Below, one piece after another: positions 46,840 through 55,207 of a DNA stretch of 64,000 bases. The first letter of the stretch is position 1. Each line of letters opens with the position of its first letter. A program made the translations under genes and the position numbers. The notes under the pieces were generated by a model. That model was not told the origin of the DNA and did no database searches. It saw only the letters and a list, made by a program, of their open reading frames with translations. The DNA is from Treponema sp. (GTDB taxonomy: Bacteria; Spirochaetota; Spirochaetia; Treponematales; Treponemataceae). The stretch is taken from NCBI GenBank assembly GCA_017553635.1, contig JAFZKN010000007.1, forward strand, positions 310,001-374,000. Reading direction: 5' to 3'.

Positions 46840-47625
46840 CTATTCTTTTATCTCTACACAGATCGGGCAGTGATCAGAGCCCATTACATCGCTCATTATA
46901 ACAGAAGATTTTACGTTATCTATAAAGTCCTGGTTTACACACTGATAGTCAATGCGCCACCCGATGTTTTTTTCACGAGCATGAAAGCGGTAACTCCACC
47001 AGGTATACTGTTTTGGTTCTTCACAAAAGTGACGGAATGTATCTGTATATCCGCTGGATGTAAACTTATCCATCCATGCACGTTCTTCAGGCAGGTAGCC
47101 GGCATTTCCTTCGTTGGCCTTTGGATTTGCAAGATCAACAGGCTTATGCGCAATATTATAATCACCGCAGAGAACGATATTAAAACCGTCTTTTACAAGT
47201 TCATCACATTTTTTTAACATAGCATCGCAGAACGCAATTTTATAATCAAGACGTGCACCTGCATCCTGACTGTTTGGAAAATACGCAGAGATAACTGCAA
47301 GCTTTTTAAATTTTGCAATCGTAACACGACCTTCATCATCAAAGCGGTCGTCTCCCATTATCTCAACACTGTCAGGTTCTGATTTTGTAAAAATTGCAGT
47401 TCCAGAATAACCCGGGCGTTTTGCACTCGAAAAATATGAACGGTAAACAGCGCCGTTTCCATCACTGTCTGCTCCTGGATTTATAAGCTGCAAAGAAAGC
47501 TGTCCCTTATGTGCTTTAGTTTCCTGAATGCACACAACATCAGCGCCGCATTTTAAAATCCAGTCTATAAAACCTTTTTTCTCTACCGCACGAATTCCAT
47601 TAACATTCCAAGAAATTATTTTCAT
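46840..47625 (-). CDS. xth: Exodeoxyribonuclease III (AP endonuclease)
   Basis: This base-excision repair nuclease of the EEP fold has about 261 residues. Motifs: SWNVNGIRA, the metal-binding CIQETKAHKG, LCGDYNIAHKPVDLANP and the terminal GSDHCPICVEI. The start is placed at MKIISWN because AGGAGA lies 7 nt upstream and this ATG follows the previous stop by one base. A frame from 47640 would add five residues and overlap the upstream gene. It belongs to an operon with the RlmM-like and PilZ genes. Confidence 0.94.
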   Translation of the reverse strand: MKIISWNVNGIRAVEKKGFIDWILKCGADVVCIQETKAHKGQLSLQLINPGADSDGNGAVYRSYFSSAKRPGYSGTAIFTKSEPDSVEIMGDDRFDDEGRVTIAKFKKLAVISAYFPNSQDAGARLDYKIAFCDAMLKKCDELVKDGFNIVLCGDYNIAHKPVDLANPKANEGNAGYLPEERAWMDKFTSSGYTDTFRHFCEEPKQYTWWSYRFHAREKNIGWRIDYQCVNQDFIDNVKSSVIMSDVMGSDHCPICVEIKE

Positions 47626-47626
47626 A

Positions 47627-48598
47627 TTATTCTCCTGCATGAATCCAGGTTAATTCATGTTTATTATAATTTAAATGAACGACACGGCTGCATGGAATTT
47701 CTGCAAACTGTTTTACAATGTCATAATCGATTGCACCCTGCATCTTTATCGTACATATCATATTTTTTGTAAGCCCCGAGTCCAGCCATTTTTTTACCCA
47801 TTCTAAAAGCCGCTCAGGATAGCATATTACATCGCTGAACACCCAGTCACATTTTCCAATATCTTCCGGCTTTAATGTAAATGCATCATGCGCACAGAAC
47901 TCTACAAGCGGATTTGACATTAAAGAAGGCGCAAGCTCTGCTCTGTCAACTGCATATACTTTAGAACCAAGATTTACTAAAACCCATGTCCATCCACCCG
48001 GGCATGCTCCTGCTTCAAAACAGCGTGAATTTACTCCAGGAAGCTCAACGTTAAAAAAATGCCGTGCAAGAGTTAAACTTTCCTGAATCTTTAAGTACGC
48101 GCGGCTCGGCGGATTTTCATGATCTTCGACAAATTCAATTTTGCCGGCAGGCAAAAAACTTGATGTCTTTGCAGAAGCTATAATTGTTTTATCATCGATT
48201 AATGTATAAAGCCCAATCGGACTTTTTGGAATTTCAAACGGAAAGTTTTTTGCCTTTAAATTAATGTAGGGAAGTTTTTCCTGTATGAGAGCCGCGCGGC
48301 GGAAACTCTGGTACTGATAAGGAGCCCAGTTGCGCTGTATTTCTTTTAATGCCTTTGCAGCGTCCCCAATAGACTCAAAGTGGATTAGAATCGGTTCAAT
48401 TAAAGCTGTACGAGCCCAATAAGGGAGCTCATTCGAAAAAGGTGAAGCGTCCTCAAGATAAAGCAGATCGCCGTAGCAATTAAATTTAACCTGATCACTA
48501 AGAGAAAAACGTTCGTGTAATTCTGATTTTAAAAATTCGAGCGCTTCTGGAAAAGCTAAGAACGCAATTCCGCCTGTCTTTTCTATATGAACTGGCAT
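47627..48598 (-). CDS. RlmM-like SAM-dependent RNA ribose methyltransferase
   Basis: The 323-residue protein matches the RlmM (23S rRNA C2498 2'-O-methyltransferase) layout: an N-terminal THUMP-like/FMN-like region of about 180 residues and a C-terminal RrmJ-fold domain. Key motifs are EAGACPGGWTWVL for SAM binding, DWVFSDVICYPERLL with the catalytic aspartate and CTIKMQGAIDYD with the catalytic lysine. The exact target is not certain. Its start overlaps the end of the PilZ gene by 16 bp. Confidence 0.87.
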   Translation of the reverse strand: MPVHIEKTGGIAFLAFPEALEFLKSELHERFSLSDQVKFNCYGDLLYLEDASPFSNELPYWARTALIEPILIHFESIGDAAKALKEIQRNWAPYQYQSFRRAALIQEKLPYINLKAKNFPFEIPKSPIGLYTLIDDKTIIASAKTSSFLPAGKIEFVEDHENPPSRAYLKIQESLTLARHFFNVELPGVNSRCFEAGACPGGWTWVLVNLGSKVYAVDRAELAPSLMSNPLVEFCAHDAFTLKPEDIGKCDWVFSDVICYPERLLEWVKKWLDSGLTKNMICTIKMQGAIDYDIVKQFAEIPCSRVVHLNYNKHELTWIHAGE

Positions 48599-48969
48599 TC
48601 GTTTTCCACTATCTGATTTGAGATGTCCTCAGGATGCTGCGAATCTTTGTAGAGGACTTTTATGTAACGGTTAAGGACATCAGTATCGGGTGAATGTAAA
48701 AACTGCATACCGATATCTGTTGCCCCACTGTCTTCGCTTGCCCACACGGGCTGGCAGATAAGCGTTATCGGCTCCGAAAGAGATTTTTCTGTGAAAGTAA
48801 TTTTTATAGTATACTCATTTTCCAAAGATACTGTTACAGGATTTGAATAATGAATTTTACAACCGTGAGTACTTAAATCTATAAGTGTTCCCGGAAATGT
48901 AGAAAGTTCTTCTGATTCAACCCTGCCCAATACTTCGTAACGGGCATCTCTTCGTGTCTTTGCACACAT
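48583..48969 (-). CDS. PilZ-domain cyclic-di-GMP effector
   Basis: This small single-domain protein has 128 residues. The c-di-GMP-binding signature is complete: RRDARY near the N-terminus and DLSTHG about 25 residues later. The C-terminal helix is present. It is probably a soluble receptor whose partner is unknown. CATAAT lies 8 nt before the ATG, with no Shine-Dalgarno site, so it may be leaderless. It is the first gene of the PilZ-RlmM-Xth operon. Confidence 0.9.
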   Translation of the reverse strand: MCAKTRRDARYEVLGRVESEELSTFPGTLIDLSTHGCKIHYSNPVTVSLENEYTIKITFTEKSLSEPITLICQPVWASEDSGATDIGMQFLHSPDTDVLNRYIKVLYKDSQHPEDISNQIVENECQFI

Positions 48970-48977
48970 ACAATGTA

Positions 48978-48983
48978 ATTATG
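48978..48983 (-). promoter_or_regulatory. -10-like box of the PilZ operon
   Basis: CATAAT on the coding strand is separated by 8 nt from the ATG at 48969. The match is 5 of 6 to the consensus, and no ribosome site follows. Confidence 0.4.
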
Positions 48984-49023
48984 AATGATTTAAGCGATTT
49001 ACGCAACAATGCGCGGCATCAAT

Positions 49024-50274
49024 TTATTTTACAACAACCTGGCCGTCTTTAAATGATGCAAATTTCGTATATCCCTGTTTTTCGAGGGCTGCAAACTGAG
49101 GCCCCGGTTTTTTTGCCTTTTTAAGGATTGAAACGCTGTAATCTGAACGGAGTTTCTTAGCTTCGCTCATTACAGCTGCGAAGTCTGCTGAATCATCATA
49201 AAGGAATGCACACTTTTCTTTTTCATCAGGAATTTTAAATCCTGTCTCTAAAAGAATTCCGCAGATTCTCTCAAAGCCAATTGAAAAACCTACAGCCGGA
49301 ACATCCTGACCTATAAATTTTCCAATCAGATTATCGTAACGTCCGCCGCCACCTACTGCACCTTTAAATGCAGGACACGCGATTTCAAAAACGATTCCAG
49401 TGTAATACCCCTGACCGCGCACAAGACTTGGCGTATACTCAATTTTATAATCTCCGTGTGAAATTTTTTCTACAGTTGATATCACATATTTAAGATCATC
49501 TGCAACAGAGGAATCACTACAACGCCCTGCAACTTCATCAAGTAAAATTTTATTTCCAGCTTCCGCACCTGCAACAAATTCAACAAGACTCTTAACTGCA
49601 CCATCCGGCATCTTTTTTTCTTTGAGCTCTGCTTCAATTCCTGCTGAACCTATTTTATCCATCTTATCAAATGTAATACAGACAGAATCCAATGCGTCAG
49701 AAGCAAATCCCATATTTTCAAGCATGGCACGAAGAATTCTTCTGTCATTAATATTGATTGTAAAATCATTAAAACCAATACTCTTTAAAGCACGTGAAGT
49801 TACATCAATCAATTCAACTTCTGCATTGCAGGAAGAATCTCCCAGTATATCGATGTCACACTGAACAAATTCACGGCTTCTTCCCTTCTGCGGACGTTCT
49901 GCACGGAATACTCTGTCAGTTTGAATTACTTTAAAAGGACTCTGCAATTCATTTCTGTTTGCAGCATAAAAACGTGTAAGCGGCAAAGTAAGATCGTAGC
50001 GGAGCCCCATGTCAGAAAGAGATTTTTCATCAACTGGATTAGTACTGAGCGCAGCATCAAGTTTTTCACCACGTTTAAGAACCTTAAAAATAAGATTAAG
50101 ATTATCACCGCCATCACTCTTATCAAGATTTTCTGCGTCTTCAAGCATCGGAGTAGAAATGCGTTCAAAACCACATGCACGGTAAGTCTCCAGAATTTTC
50201 TGCTGAACATAATCGCGAAGCTTCTGCTCCACTGGTAAAATATCTTTCATGCCTTTGAGCGCATTAGTTTTCAT
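49024..50274 (-). CDS. hisS: Histidyl-tRNA synthetase
   Basis: This class II synthetase has about 416 residues. Seen: motif 1 region (ERISTPMLEDAE), YDLTLPLTRF, motif 2 with FRAERPQKGRSREF, the histidine-binding RGQGYYTGIVFEI, and GGGRYDNLIGKF then GFSIGFERI (motif 3). The C-terminal anticodon-binding domain is present. The start is set at MKTNALKG because CAGGAG lies 6 nt upstream; a frame from 50304 adds ten unrelated residues. Direct repeats of TTTATGTG lie just upstream of the start. Confidence 0.95.
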   Translation of the reverse strand: MKTNALKGMKDILPVEQKLRDYVQQKILETYRACGFERISTPMLEDAENLDKSDGGDNLNLIFKVLKRGEKLDAALSTNPVDEKSLSDMGLRYDLTLPLTRFYAANRNELQSPFKVIQTDRVFRAERPQKGRSREFVQCDIDILGDSSCNAEVELIDVTSRALKSIGFNDFTININDRRILRAMLENMGFASDALDSVCITFDKMDKIGSAGIEAELKEKKMPDGAVKSLVEFVAGAEAGNKILLDEVAGRCSDSSVADDLKYVISTVEKISHGDYKIEYTPSLVRGQGYYTGIVFEIACPAFKGAVGGGGRYDNLIGKFIGQDVPAVGFSIGFERICGILLETGFKIPDEKEKCAFLYDDSADFAAVMSEAKKLRSDYSVSILKKAKKPGPQFAALEKQGYTKFASFKDGQVVVK

Positions 50275-50301
50275 ATTGAACTCCTGTTTTCCCGCAGCTG
50301 T

Positions 50302-50320
50302 CACATAAATGCCACATAAA
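50302..50320 (-). promoter_or_regulatory. Direct repeat in the hisS leader
   Basis: TTTATGTG occurs twice with an 11-bp period, one helical turn, 28-46 bp upstream of the hisS ATG. It could be an operator or chance in AT-rich DNA. Confidence 0.3.
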
Positions 50321-50404
50321 CCTTAACTGCTTAATATTCTAATATAATAGTAAAAAAATCGGGAATTTACAATAAAGCACCATGGGTTCATATCAAGATT
50401 TTTA

Positions 50405-50935
50405 TTACCACCCCGGTTCACTCTGCTTTAACAAATCTTCTGCTTTTGTTTTATACGAATTAAGTTCTGAACGATTTATTTCTTTGACCCAGCCACCAAA
50501 AATCCAGACAAGTTTGTATTCAGAATCTGCGTCGCCCAATTTATCATCTTCCTGAATCAAATACCATTTTGCTTTTACTCCGCTTATTGTTTCTTCATAA
50601 TCTAATGAAGGAGCATCACGCATTTTTGTGTTCTCTAAAACAAAAATATATTTTTCCTGGCTTCCTACAGGATATTTTTTTACTTTATACCCCTGGTATT
50701 CAAACGGTCCTTCAGAGTATTCTTCACATTCACTCCATATTGTAACAGATTCATGTTTTAAACAGCCTTTATGGGAGCTATATTAGAGTACTGTCCGTCG
50801 CTTTTAAAAGTAAATCTGCGCCATCCAATATGAAAGGTGTTGTCGTGTAAAAATCTTTCGTACTTATTGCCTGACTGTGCATAAGCAGAAATTACAGAAA
50901 AGAAAATTAATACGGATAAAAATACTTTTTTTCAT
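50405..50935 (-). pseudogene. Frameshifted secreted-protein gene
   Basis: A GGAGGAAGT ribosome site precedes an ATG (50935) and a run of seven A. The reading frame after the run encodes a signal peptide only if one A is ignored (MKKVFLSVLIFFSVISAYAQ). That frame continues for about 40 residues (SGNKYERFLHDNTFHIGWRR) and then stops. A second shift near 50775-50785 is needed to enter the frame of the remaining 120 residues (KHESVTIWSECEEYSEG ... LLKQSEPGW). Two separate lesions mark it as inactive. The TATAAA box at about 50963-50968 is preceded by the octamer GAATAAGT. The family is not recognised. Confidence 0.75.
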
Positions 50936-51101
50936 TTTACTTCCTCCAATTAGCGTGGTGGCATTTATACTTATTCCAATTTTACCTTAATACACCGATT
51001 TTTCAAGAGTTTATCCAATCAAATAAGGATATAAAAAAAATCATGAAGTTGTTTTAGTAAATTCAACTTGAATAATAAAATTCGTCAAGTTTAAAAATCT
51101 A

Positions 51102-51110
51102 TGCTACAAT
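51102..51110 (+). promoter_or_regulatory. Extended -10 of the esterase gene
   Basis: TGC-TACAAT followed by AAACGC and the ATG at 51117. The extended motif and six-base spacing predict a leaderless message. Confidence 0.6.
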
Positions 51111-51116
51111 AAACGC

Positions 51117-51854
51117 ATGAAAGAATTTTATATCGATTGTGATGGAATAAAGCTTCACGCAAAGCTTGATAAGCCGGAGGGGCTTGATAAATGTCCTCTG
51201 TGCATTCTGGTGCATGGATTTACCGGCAATATGGAAGAAGAGCATCTTATTGCGGCGCAGAAAACAATGAACGAATGCGGCATTGCAGTTCTTCGTGTCG
51301 AAATGTATGGTCATGGAAAAAGTGACGGCGAGTTTAAAAATCATACGCTGTATAAATGGATTGCAAACGCGCTTGCGGTCGTTAAGTACGCAAAGAATCT
51401 TGATTTTGTAACTGACCTTTATTTTAGCGGGCACTCGCAGGGCGGGCTGCTTACGATTTTAATCGGCGGAATGTGTAACGATGATTTTAAAGCAATCATT
51501 CCGCTGTCGCCTGCACTTTGTATTCCGGTGGATGCAAGAAAGGGTTCGATGCTTGGTGCAGATTTTGATCCGGTTCACATTCCGGAAACAATTGGCTCGG
51601 GTGACTGGGAGCTTTGCGGTGATTATGTTCGTGTTGCGCAGACGATTCATCCCGAAGATGAAATTGCGCGGTACGAGGGGCCGGTTCTCATCATTCATGG
51701 AAGCGATGATGAAACAGTTGATTTTTCTTATGCTGAACAGGCGCATAAACTTTATAAGAATTCAAAACTCGTTGCTATCAAGGGCGATGATCACTGCTTT
51801 ACGCGTCACGTCGACAAAATGGCCCAGGCGATAAAAGAATTTTTTAGTAAATAG
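51117..51854 (+). CDS. Alpha/beta hydrolase, cinnamoyl/feruloyl-esterase-like
   Basis: This cytoplasmic serine hydrolase has 245 residues. The catalytic serine is in FSGHSQGG (Ser107), the acid in HGSDDETV and the histidine in GDDHCFTRH. The oxyanion region LVHGFTGN is clear. The small insertion between strands 6 and 7 and the overall length resemble gut-bacterial cinnamoyl esterases, which free phenolic acids from plant polymers. Specificity remains inferred. Its end overlaps the convergent lipoprotein gene by 11 bp. Confidence 0.85.
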   Translation: MKEFYIDCDGIKLHAKLDKPEGLDKCPLCILVHGFTGNMEEEHLIAAQKTMNECGIAVLRVEMYGHGKSDGEFKNHTLYKWIANALAVVKYAKNLDFVTDLYFSGHSQGGLLTILIGGMCNDDFKAIIPLSPALCIPVDARKGSMLGADFDPVHIPETIGSGDWELCGDYVRVAQTIHPEDEIARYEGPVLIIHGSDDETVDFSYAEQAHKLYKNSKLVAIKGDDHCFTRHVDKMAQAIKEFFSK

Positions 51855-53163
51855 CAATCAAATCACCAAATTGAAGATTTTCGCCATCAATCCAGACTTT
51901 TTCAGGAATGGAATCTGTTAAATCGATTGTGTTTCCCAAAGAGCTGTCGATGTCCTTAAATATAATTTGCTTACCTTTAATCCTGATGTCAGATGATAAA
52001 ATACCATAGTATTCACCGAGAACTTTTGAATCTTTTATAAAAACGAGGCGTAATGTCGCACGACCTGCGCTTCCCCAGATAAGTTCTGTCTGGTAAATAT
52101 CTATATCATCTATTGCTCCGACATAGTGAACAGAAAAAGTCTTATGTCTCTTTTCAAATGGAAAATAACCATTATTACAATTGCTTAAAATCTTTTTGAT
52201 AACATCGCCGTCGTCAATTGCCTTTGCAGTAAAAGTTCTGTCCGTTGTTGTGTCATAAAGAGTTACCGGGCAGTCAGAATAAAGTCTTGCGAAATTTTTT
52301 CCATTATCATCAAATTCTTTACAGTCAAGACAGATTTCTGCGCCGTCATCTGTATATTTAAACCAGCCGGACACTTTGTTTTTCCAGCCGTCTTCAAATG
52401 CAAAATTATATCTGCCGTCATTAAATTTAAGTTCAACTCTTTTACAAACAACCTGTCCAAATGGCGTCATAGTATGAAAGATTTCTGCATCGATTGTCTT
52501 TTTATCCTGACTTACAGAAAATATTTTTATTTCGTAAATAACTTCACCAACTGCTTCAGCTTCTGTGTCGATATAACATCGTTCTGAGTGGGAAAATTTC
52601 TGGATGTACTGTGAAAACTTTTTATATTCAGCTGTTTCATTTTCAAATAAAGAAGCTTTGTGTTTTTTAAAAAAAGTTTGAAGCTGTTTTGTATCGGTTG
52701 TAATATCTATGTTCTTAACTTCTGTACCTAAAATTTTTTCTTTTGTGACATCGCCATTTAATTTGTTTTTGTTTACAGATTTTTCAAAAAATATTTGATT
52801 AAGCTGATTTATATAAAGCGTATTTTCTTTTATTTCATATTTGACAAATATATAGCTTTCTGCATTTTTATCTTTAAGAATAAGATATTTATTGCCGTCA
52901 AACTGCACAGAATAAGTTAATGGTTCATCGCTGTCATCAATTAATGCCGGATCGTCAGGCGAATAAGATGTGATGCAATATTGCCCATTGCCGGTTATTG
53001 AAACGCGCATGAGATTATTGTTGTCAGTTGAATCTGCCCAAATACCTGTAAGCTCTTCGTCAGTAAAAGCATCAGATAAAGGAACAAGGGGGTTTTTAAA
53101 ATTTAATCCGCATCCTCCCAGAAAGAATGTTAATGCTAATAAAAGAGTCAAAACTTTTTTCAT
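51844..53163 (-). CDS. Lipoprotein of unknown function
   Basis: The 439-residue protein has a lipoprotein signal peptide ending LGGC. The first 17 residues are identical to those of the neighbouring upstream gene, but the mature parts are unrelated. The mature chain is predicted mostly beta with repeated lipocalin-like strands (ELTGIWADSTDNNNLMRVSI ... GKWKF-type turns). No family is recognised. GTAGG precedes the ATG, and 7 bp separate it from the upstream gene's stop, so they are co-transcribed. Confidence 0.75.
   Translation of the reverse strand: MKKVLTLLLALTFFLGGCGLNFKNPLVPLSDAFTDEELTGIWADSTDNNNLMRVSITGNGQYCITSYSPDDPALIDDSDEPLTYSVQFDGNKYLILKDKNAESYIFVKYEIKENTLYINQLNQIFFEKSVNKNKLNGDVTKEKILGTEVKNIDITTDTKQLQTFFKKHKASLFENETAEYKKFSQYIQKFSHSERCYIDTEAEAVGEVIYEIKIFSVSQDKKTIDAEIFHTMTPFGQVVCKRVELKFNDGRYNFAFEDGWKNKVSGWFKYTDDGAEICLDCKEFDDNGKNFARLYSDCPVTLYDTTTDRTFTAKAIDDGDVIKKILSNCNNGYFPFEKRHKTFSVHYVGAIDDIDIYQTELIWGSAGRATLRLVFIKDSKVLGEYYGILSSDIRIKGKQIIFKDIDSSLGNTIDLTDSIPEKVWIDGENLQFGDLIAIY
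53113..53162. repeat. 50-bp near-identical repeat (copy 1; copy 2 at 54533-54582)
   Basis: 49 of 50 bases match the segment 54533-54582, the only difference being at 53125/54545. The repeat covers exactly the signal-peptide coding region and stops where the two mature proteins diverge and before their start codons differ (ATG versus TTG). Confidence 0.9.
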
Positions 53164-53170
53164 AAAATAC

Positions 53171-54583
53171 CTACTTTATTTTTTTAATCTTTCCATCATC
53201 GATATAATAAATATTGGTATCATCAGCTGTCGCTTTGTAAAGTTTTTTATCACAGCACAAAATAAATCCATCATTAGTATAAAATGTATAATCATTACCA
53301 TTTGATGTAAAATGTGGATTTATAAAGAAGGAAAAATCGTTGTACTGATATTCTTCTCCATTTACATTCAATTTGTTAAAATCATTACCAGTTACAAAAA
53401 TAAATTTATTTTCAGTCATTTCAAAATCAAAAACTGCAAATCTTTCGGTCGATTCGTAAATTAACTTTCCGTCAACAAACAGGCCATATTTTTCTAAATC
53501 AGATGAACGAGCCTCCCAGATTGAATGTCCTTTTTCATCAAAAAACATTGTTCCTACACTCGAATAGGGTCCAAATTTTCCAGAGGGGCAAGATATCCAT
53601 TTGATATAAAAGGGTTGAATAAAATTATCGTCGTTATTTTTCTCGCTCCACATTCTAATTTCTGATTTAATTTGTCCTTCTTGCAAAAAATAAACACGTG
53701 AGTCTTCCTGTTCGATATCATAGTAGATTGTGTTAGTAACAAAAACCGAACTTGCAGTGTTATGTATTCCAGTTTCAAAACTAAAAGGAGGAAAAGACGA
53801 TATGTCTAATTCTGCTGATATGTTACCATCATATTTGATGTATCCTTTATTTATATCATTCAGAGGTCTGACAATATAATAAGGCTTTCCCTTTCCTGAA
53901 TAACATATGTGTACACCAGCATAAGGCTCTGAATCTATTCCATCTTCGCAGATATGATAGTTGTCCTCTTCTGTTTCGCACCATGAATAACAGAAAGTTT
54001 CAACTTCAGACAAAAAAACATCGTTTTTCACAAACCGAAAAGGACCTCTTTTTTGACCATCAGTATAAACATAATCATATTTGTTTTCTGTTATACTAAA
54101 GCAGATGCTTCCATCAGTTTTCCACATGATAAAATTTGGTTTGTCTGCAAACGGACCATATTTATTTTCTTGGGTAAATATGTACCATAAGTTATCTTGT
54201 TTTACACAGAAAAAAAACATCCCCAGCTCGTTCAAGAGCCGGCCGTAGTATATATCTTGAAAAGGACCTAATTCGTTTTCATTTAACACGATGTATTTAT
54301 TTTCATCGTCATCTTCATACGAGTAGACGAAATTTTCTCCACTAATTTGCATAAAACCTGGAATCTTGTTAAACGGCCCGGCTTTTAAATTGCCACCATA
54401 TAAGAAATATTCATTGTTTTCTTCATAAAGAAAGTAAAATTTTTTTTCTATTAATGTAAAAAATAATATACGTGCTTCACAAAGCTCTTCTGGAATTTCT
54501 GTTATAATTTCACTTGGCGTTTCTGCAAAAATTCCTCCCAGAAAAAATGTTAATGCTAATAAAAGAGTCAAAACTTTTTTCAA
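53171..54583 (-). CDS. Secreted protein with repeated GPF motifs
   Basis: The 470-residue protein starts at TTG, with CGGAG 7 nt upstream. Its signal peptide (MKKVLTLLLALTFFLGG) matches the next gene's but lacks the lipobox cysteine and ends FAE, so it is secreted rather than lipidated. At least five units of about 40-50 residues end in a Gly-Pro-Phe/Tyr turn (AGPFNK, LGPFQD, YGPFAD, RGPFRF, FGPYSS). This pattern suggests WG-repeat or beta-propeller-like blades. Function unknown. Confidence 0.75.
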   Translation of the reverse strand: MKKVLTLLLALTFFLGGIFAETPSEIITEIPEELCEARILFFTLIEKKFYFLYEENNEYFLYGGNLKAGPFNKIPGFMQISGENFVYSYEDDDENKYIVLNENELGPFQDIYYGRLLNELGMFFFCVKQDNLWYIFTQENKYGPFADKPNFIMWKTDGSICFSITENKYDYVYTDGQKRGPFRFVKNDVFLSEVETFCYSWCETEEDNYHICEDGIDSEPYAGVHICYSGKGKPYYIVRPLNDINKGYIKYDGNISAELDISSFPPFSFETGIHNTASSVFVTNTIYYDIEQEDSRVYFLQEGQIKSEIRMWSEKNNDDNFIQPFYIKWISCPSGKFGPYSSVGTMFFDEKGHSIWEARSSDLEKYGLFVDGKLIYESTERFAVFDFEMTENKFIFVTGNDFNKLNVNGEEYQYNDFSFFINPHFTSNGNDYTFYTNDGFILCCDKKLYKATADDTNIYYIDDGKIKKIK

Positions 54584-54659
54584 TATTTTCTCCGTATAAT
54601 TGAATTTGACCGCACGGATTTTGAAACGCCTGCAGGAAAGCAGAAAGAATAAGCGTTAT

Positions 54660-55046
54660 TTAAGAAATCTCAACAACGTCGGTTTTTGCAAGCATGTCGC
54701 CAAGCCGTTTTTTTGCTGCAAGATAAACAAGAAATTCGATCCAGCTTATAATCCATGTAATGTTTCTTAAGATTCGTTTTCCTGTAGAAGCATTTTCCTT
54801 GGTTTCTGAATCAATGATTTTTAATTTCATTATCCGTTTGCCAATACTTCCGTTTTTAAAAATATCTTTAAAAATAAATAAGATGTAACCGAAAAATGTA
54901 CAGAGCAAAGTTCTCTGAATAATCAAACTATCTGTCATTGCTCCTTGAAACATTGGAATCATTACTAAGATGAAAAATGGGATTTCATAAATTACCGCTA
55001 TAATTATCAAATCAATAAAAAAAGCGCCTATTCTTTTTGGATTCAT
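54660..55046 (-). CDS. RDD-family membrane protein
   Basis: The 128-residue protein has the RDD layout: an Arg near the N-terminus (NPKRIGAFFIDL, with Asp in helix 1), a second helix, then GSIGKRIMKLKIID and a third helix. RDD proteins have been linked to Na+/H+ exchange and to unknown membrane roles. AGGAGT lies before the ATG. The octamer GAATAAGT next to a TATAG box is 31 bp upstream. Confidence 0.82.
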   Translation of the reverse strand: MNPKRIGAFFIDLIIIAVIYEIPFFILVMIPMFQGAMTDSLIIQRTLLCTFFGYILFIFKDIFKNGSIGKRIMKLKIIDSETKENASTGKRILRNITWIISWIEFLVYLAAKKRLGDMLAKTDVVEIS

Positions 55047-55207
55047 TTTTACTCCTGCGATTAATAAACCTTCTATAACTTATTCTACCACACAATTATA
55101 AAAAATCCATTAGCTTTGATAAGATTTTTAAAAATCAGTGATGGTAAAGATAATATGCATGCATATCTTTTTGTAAATTGTCAACCAAAGAATTATAACC
55201 TTTTATA

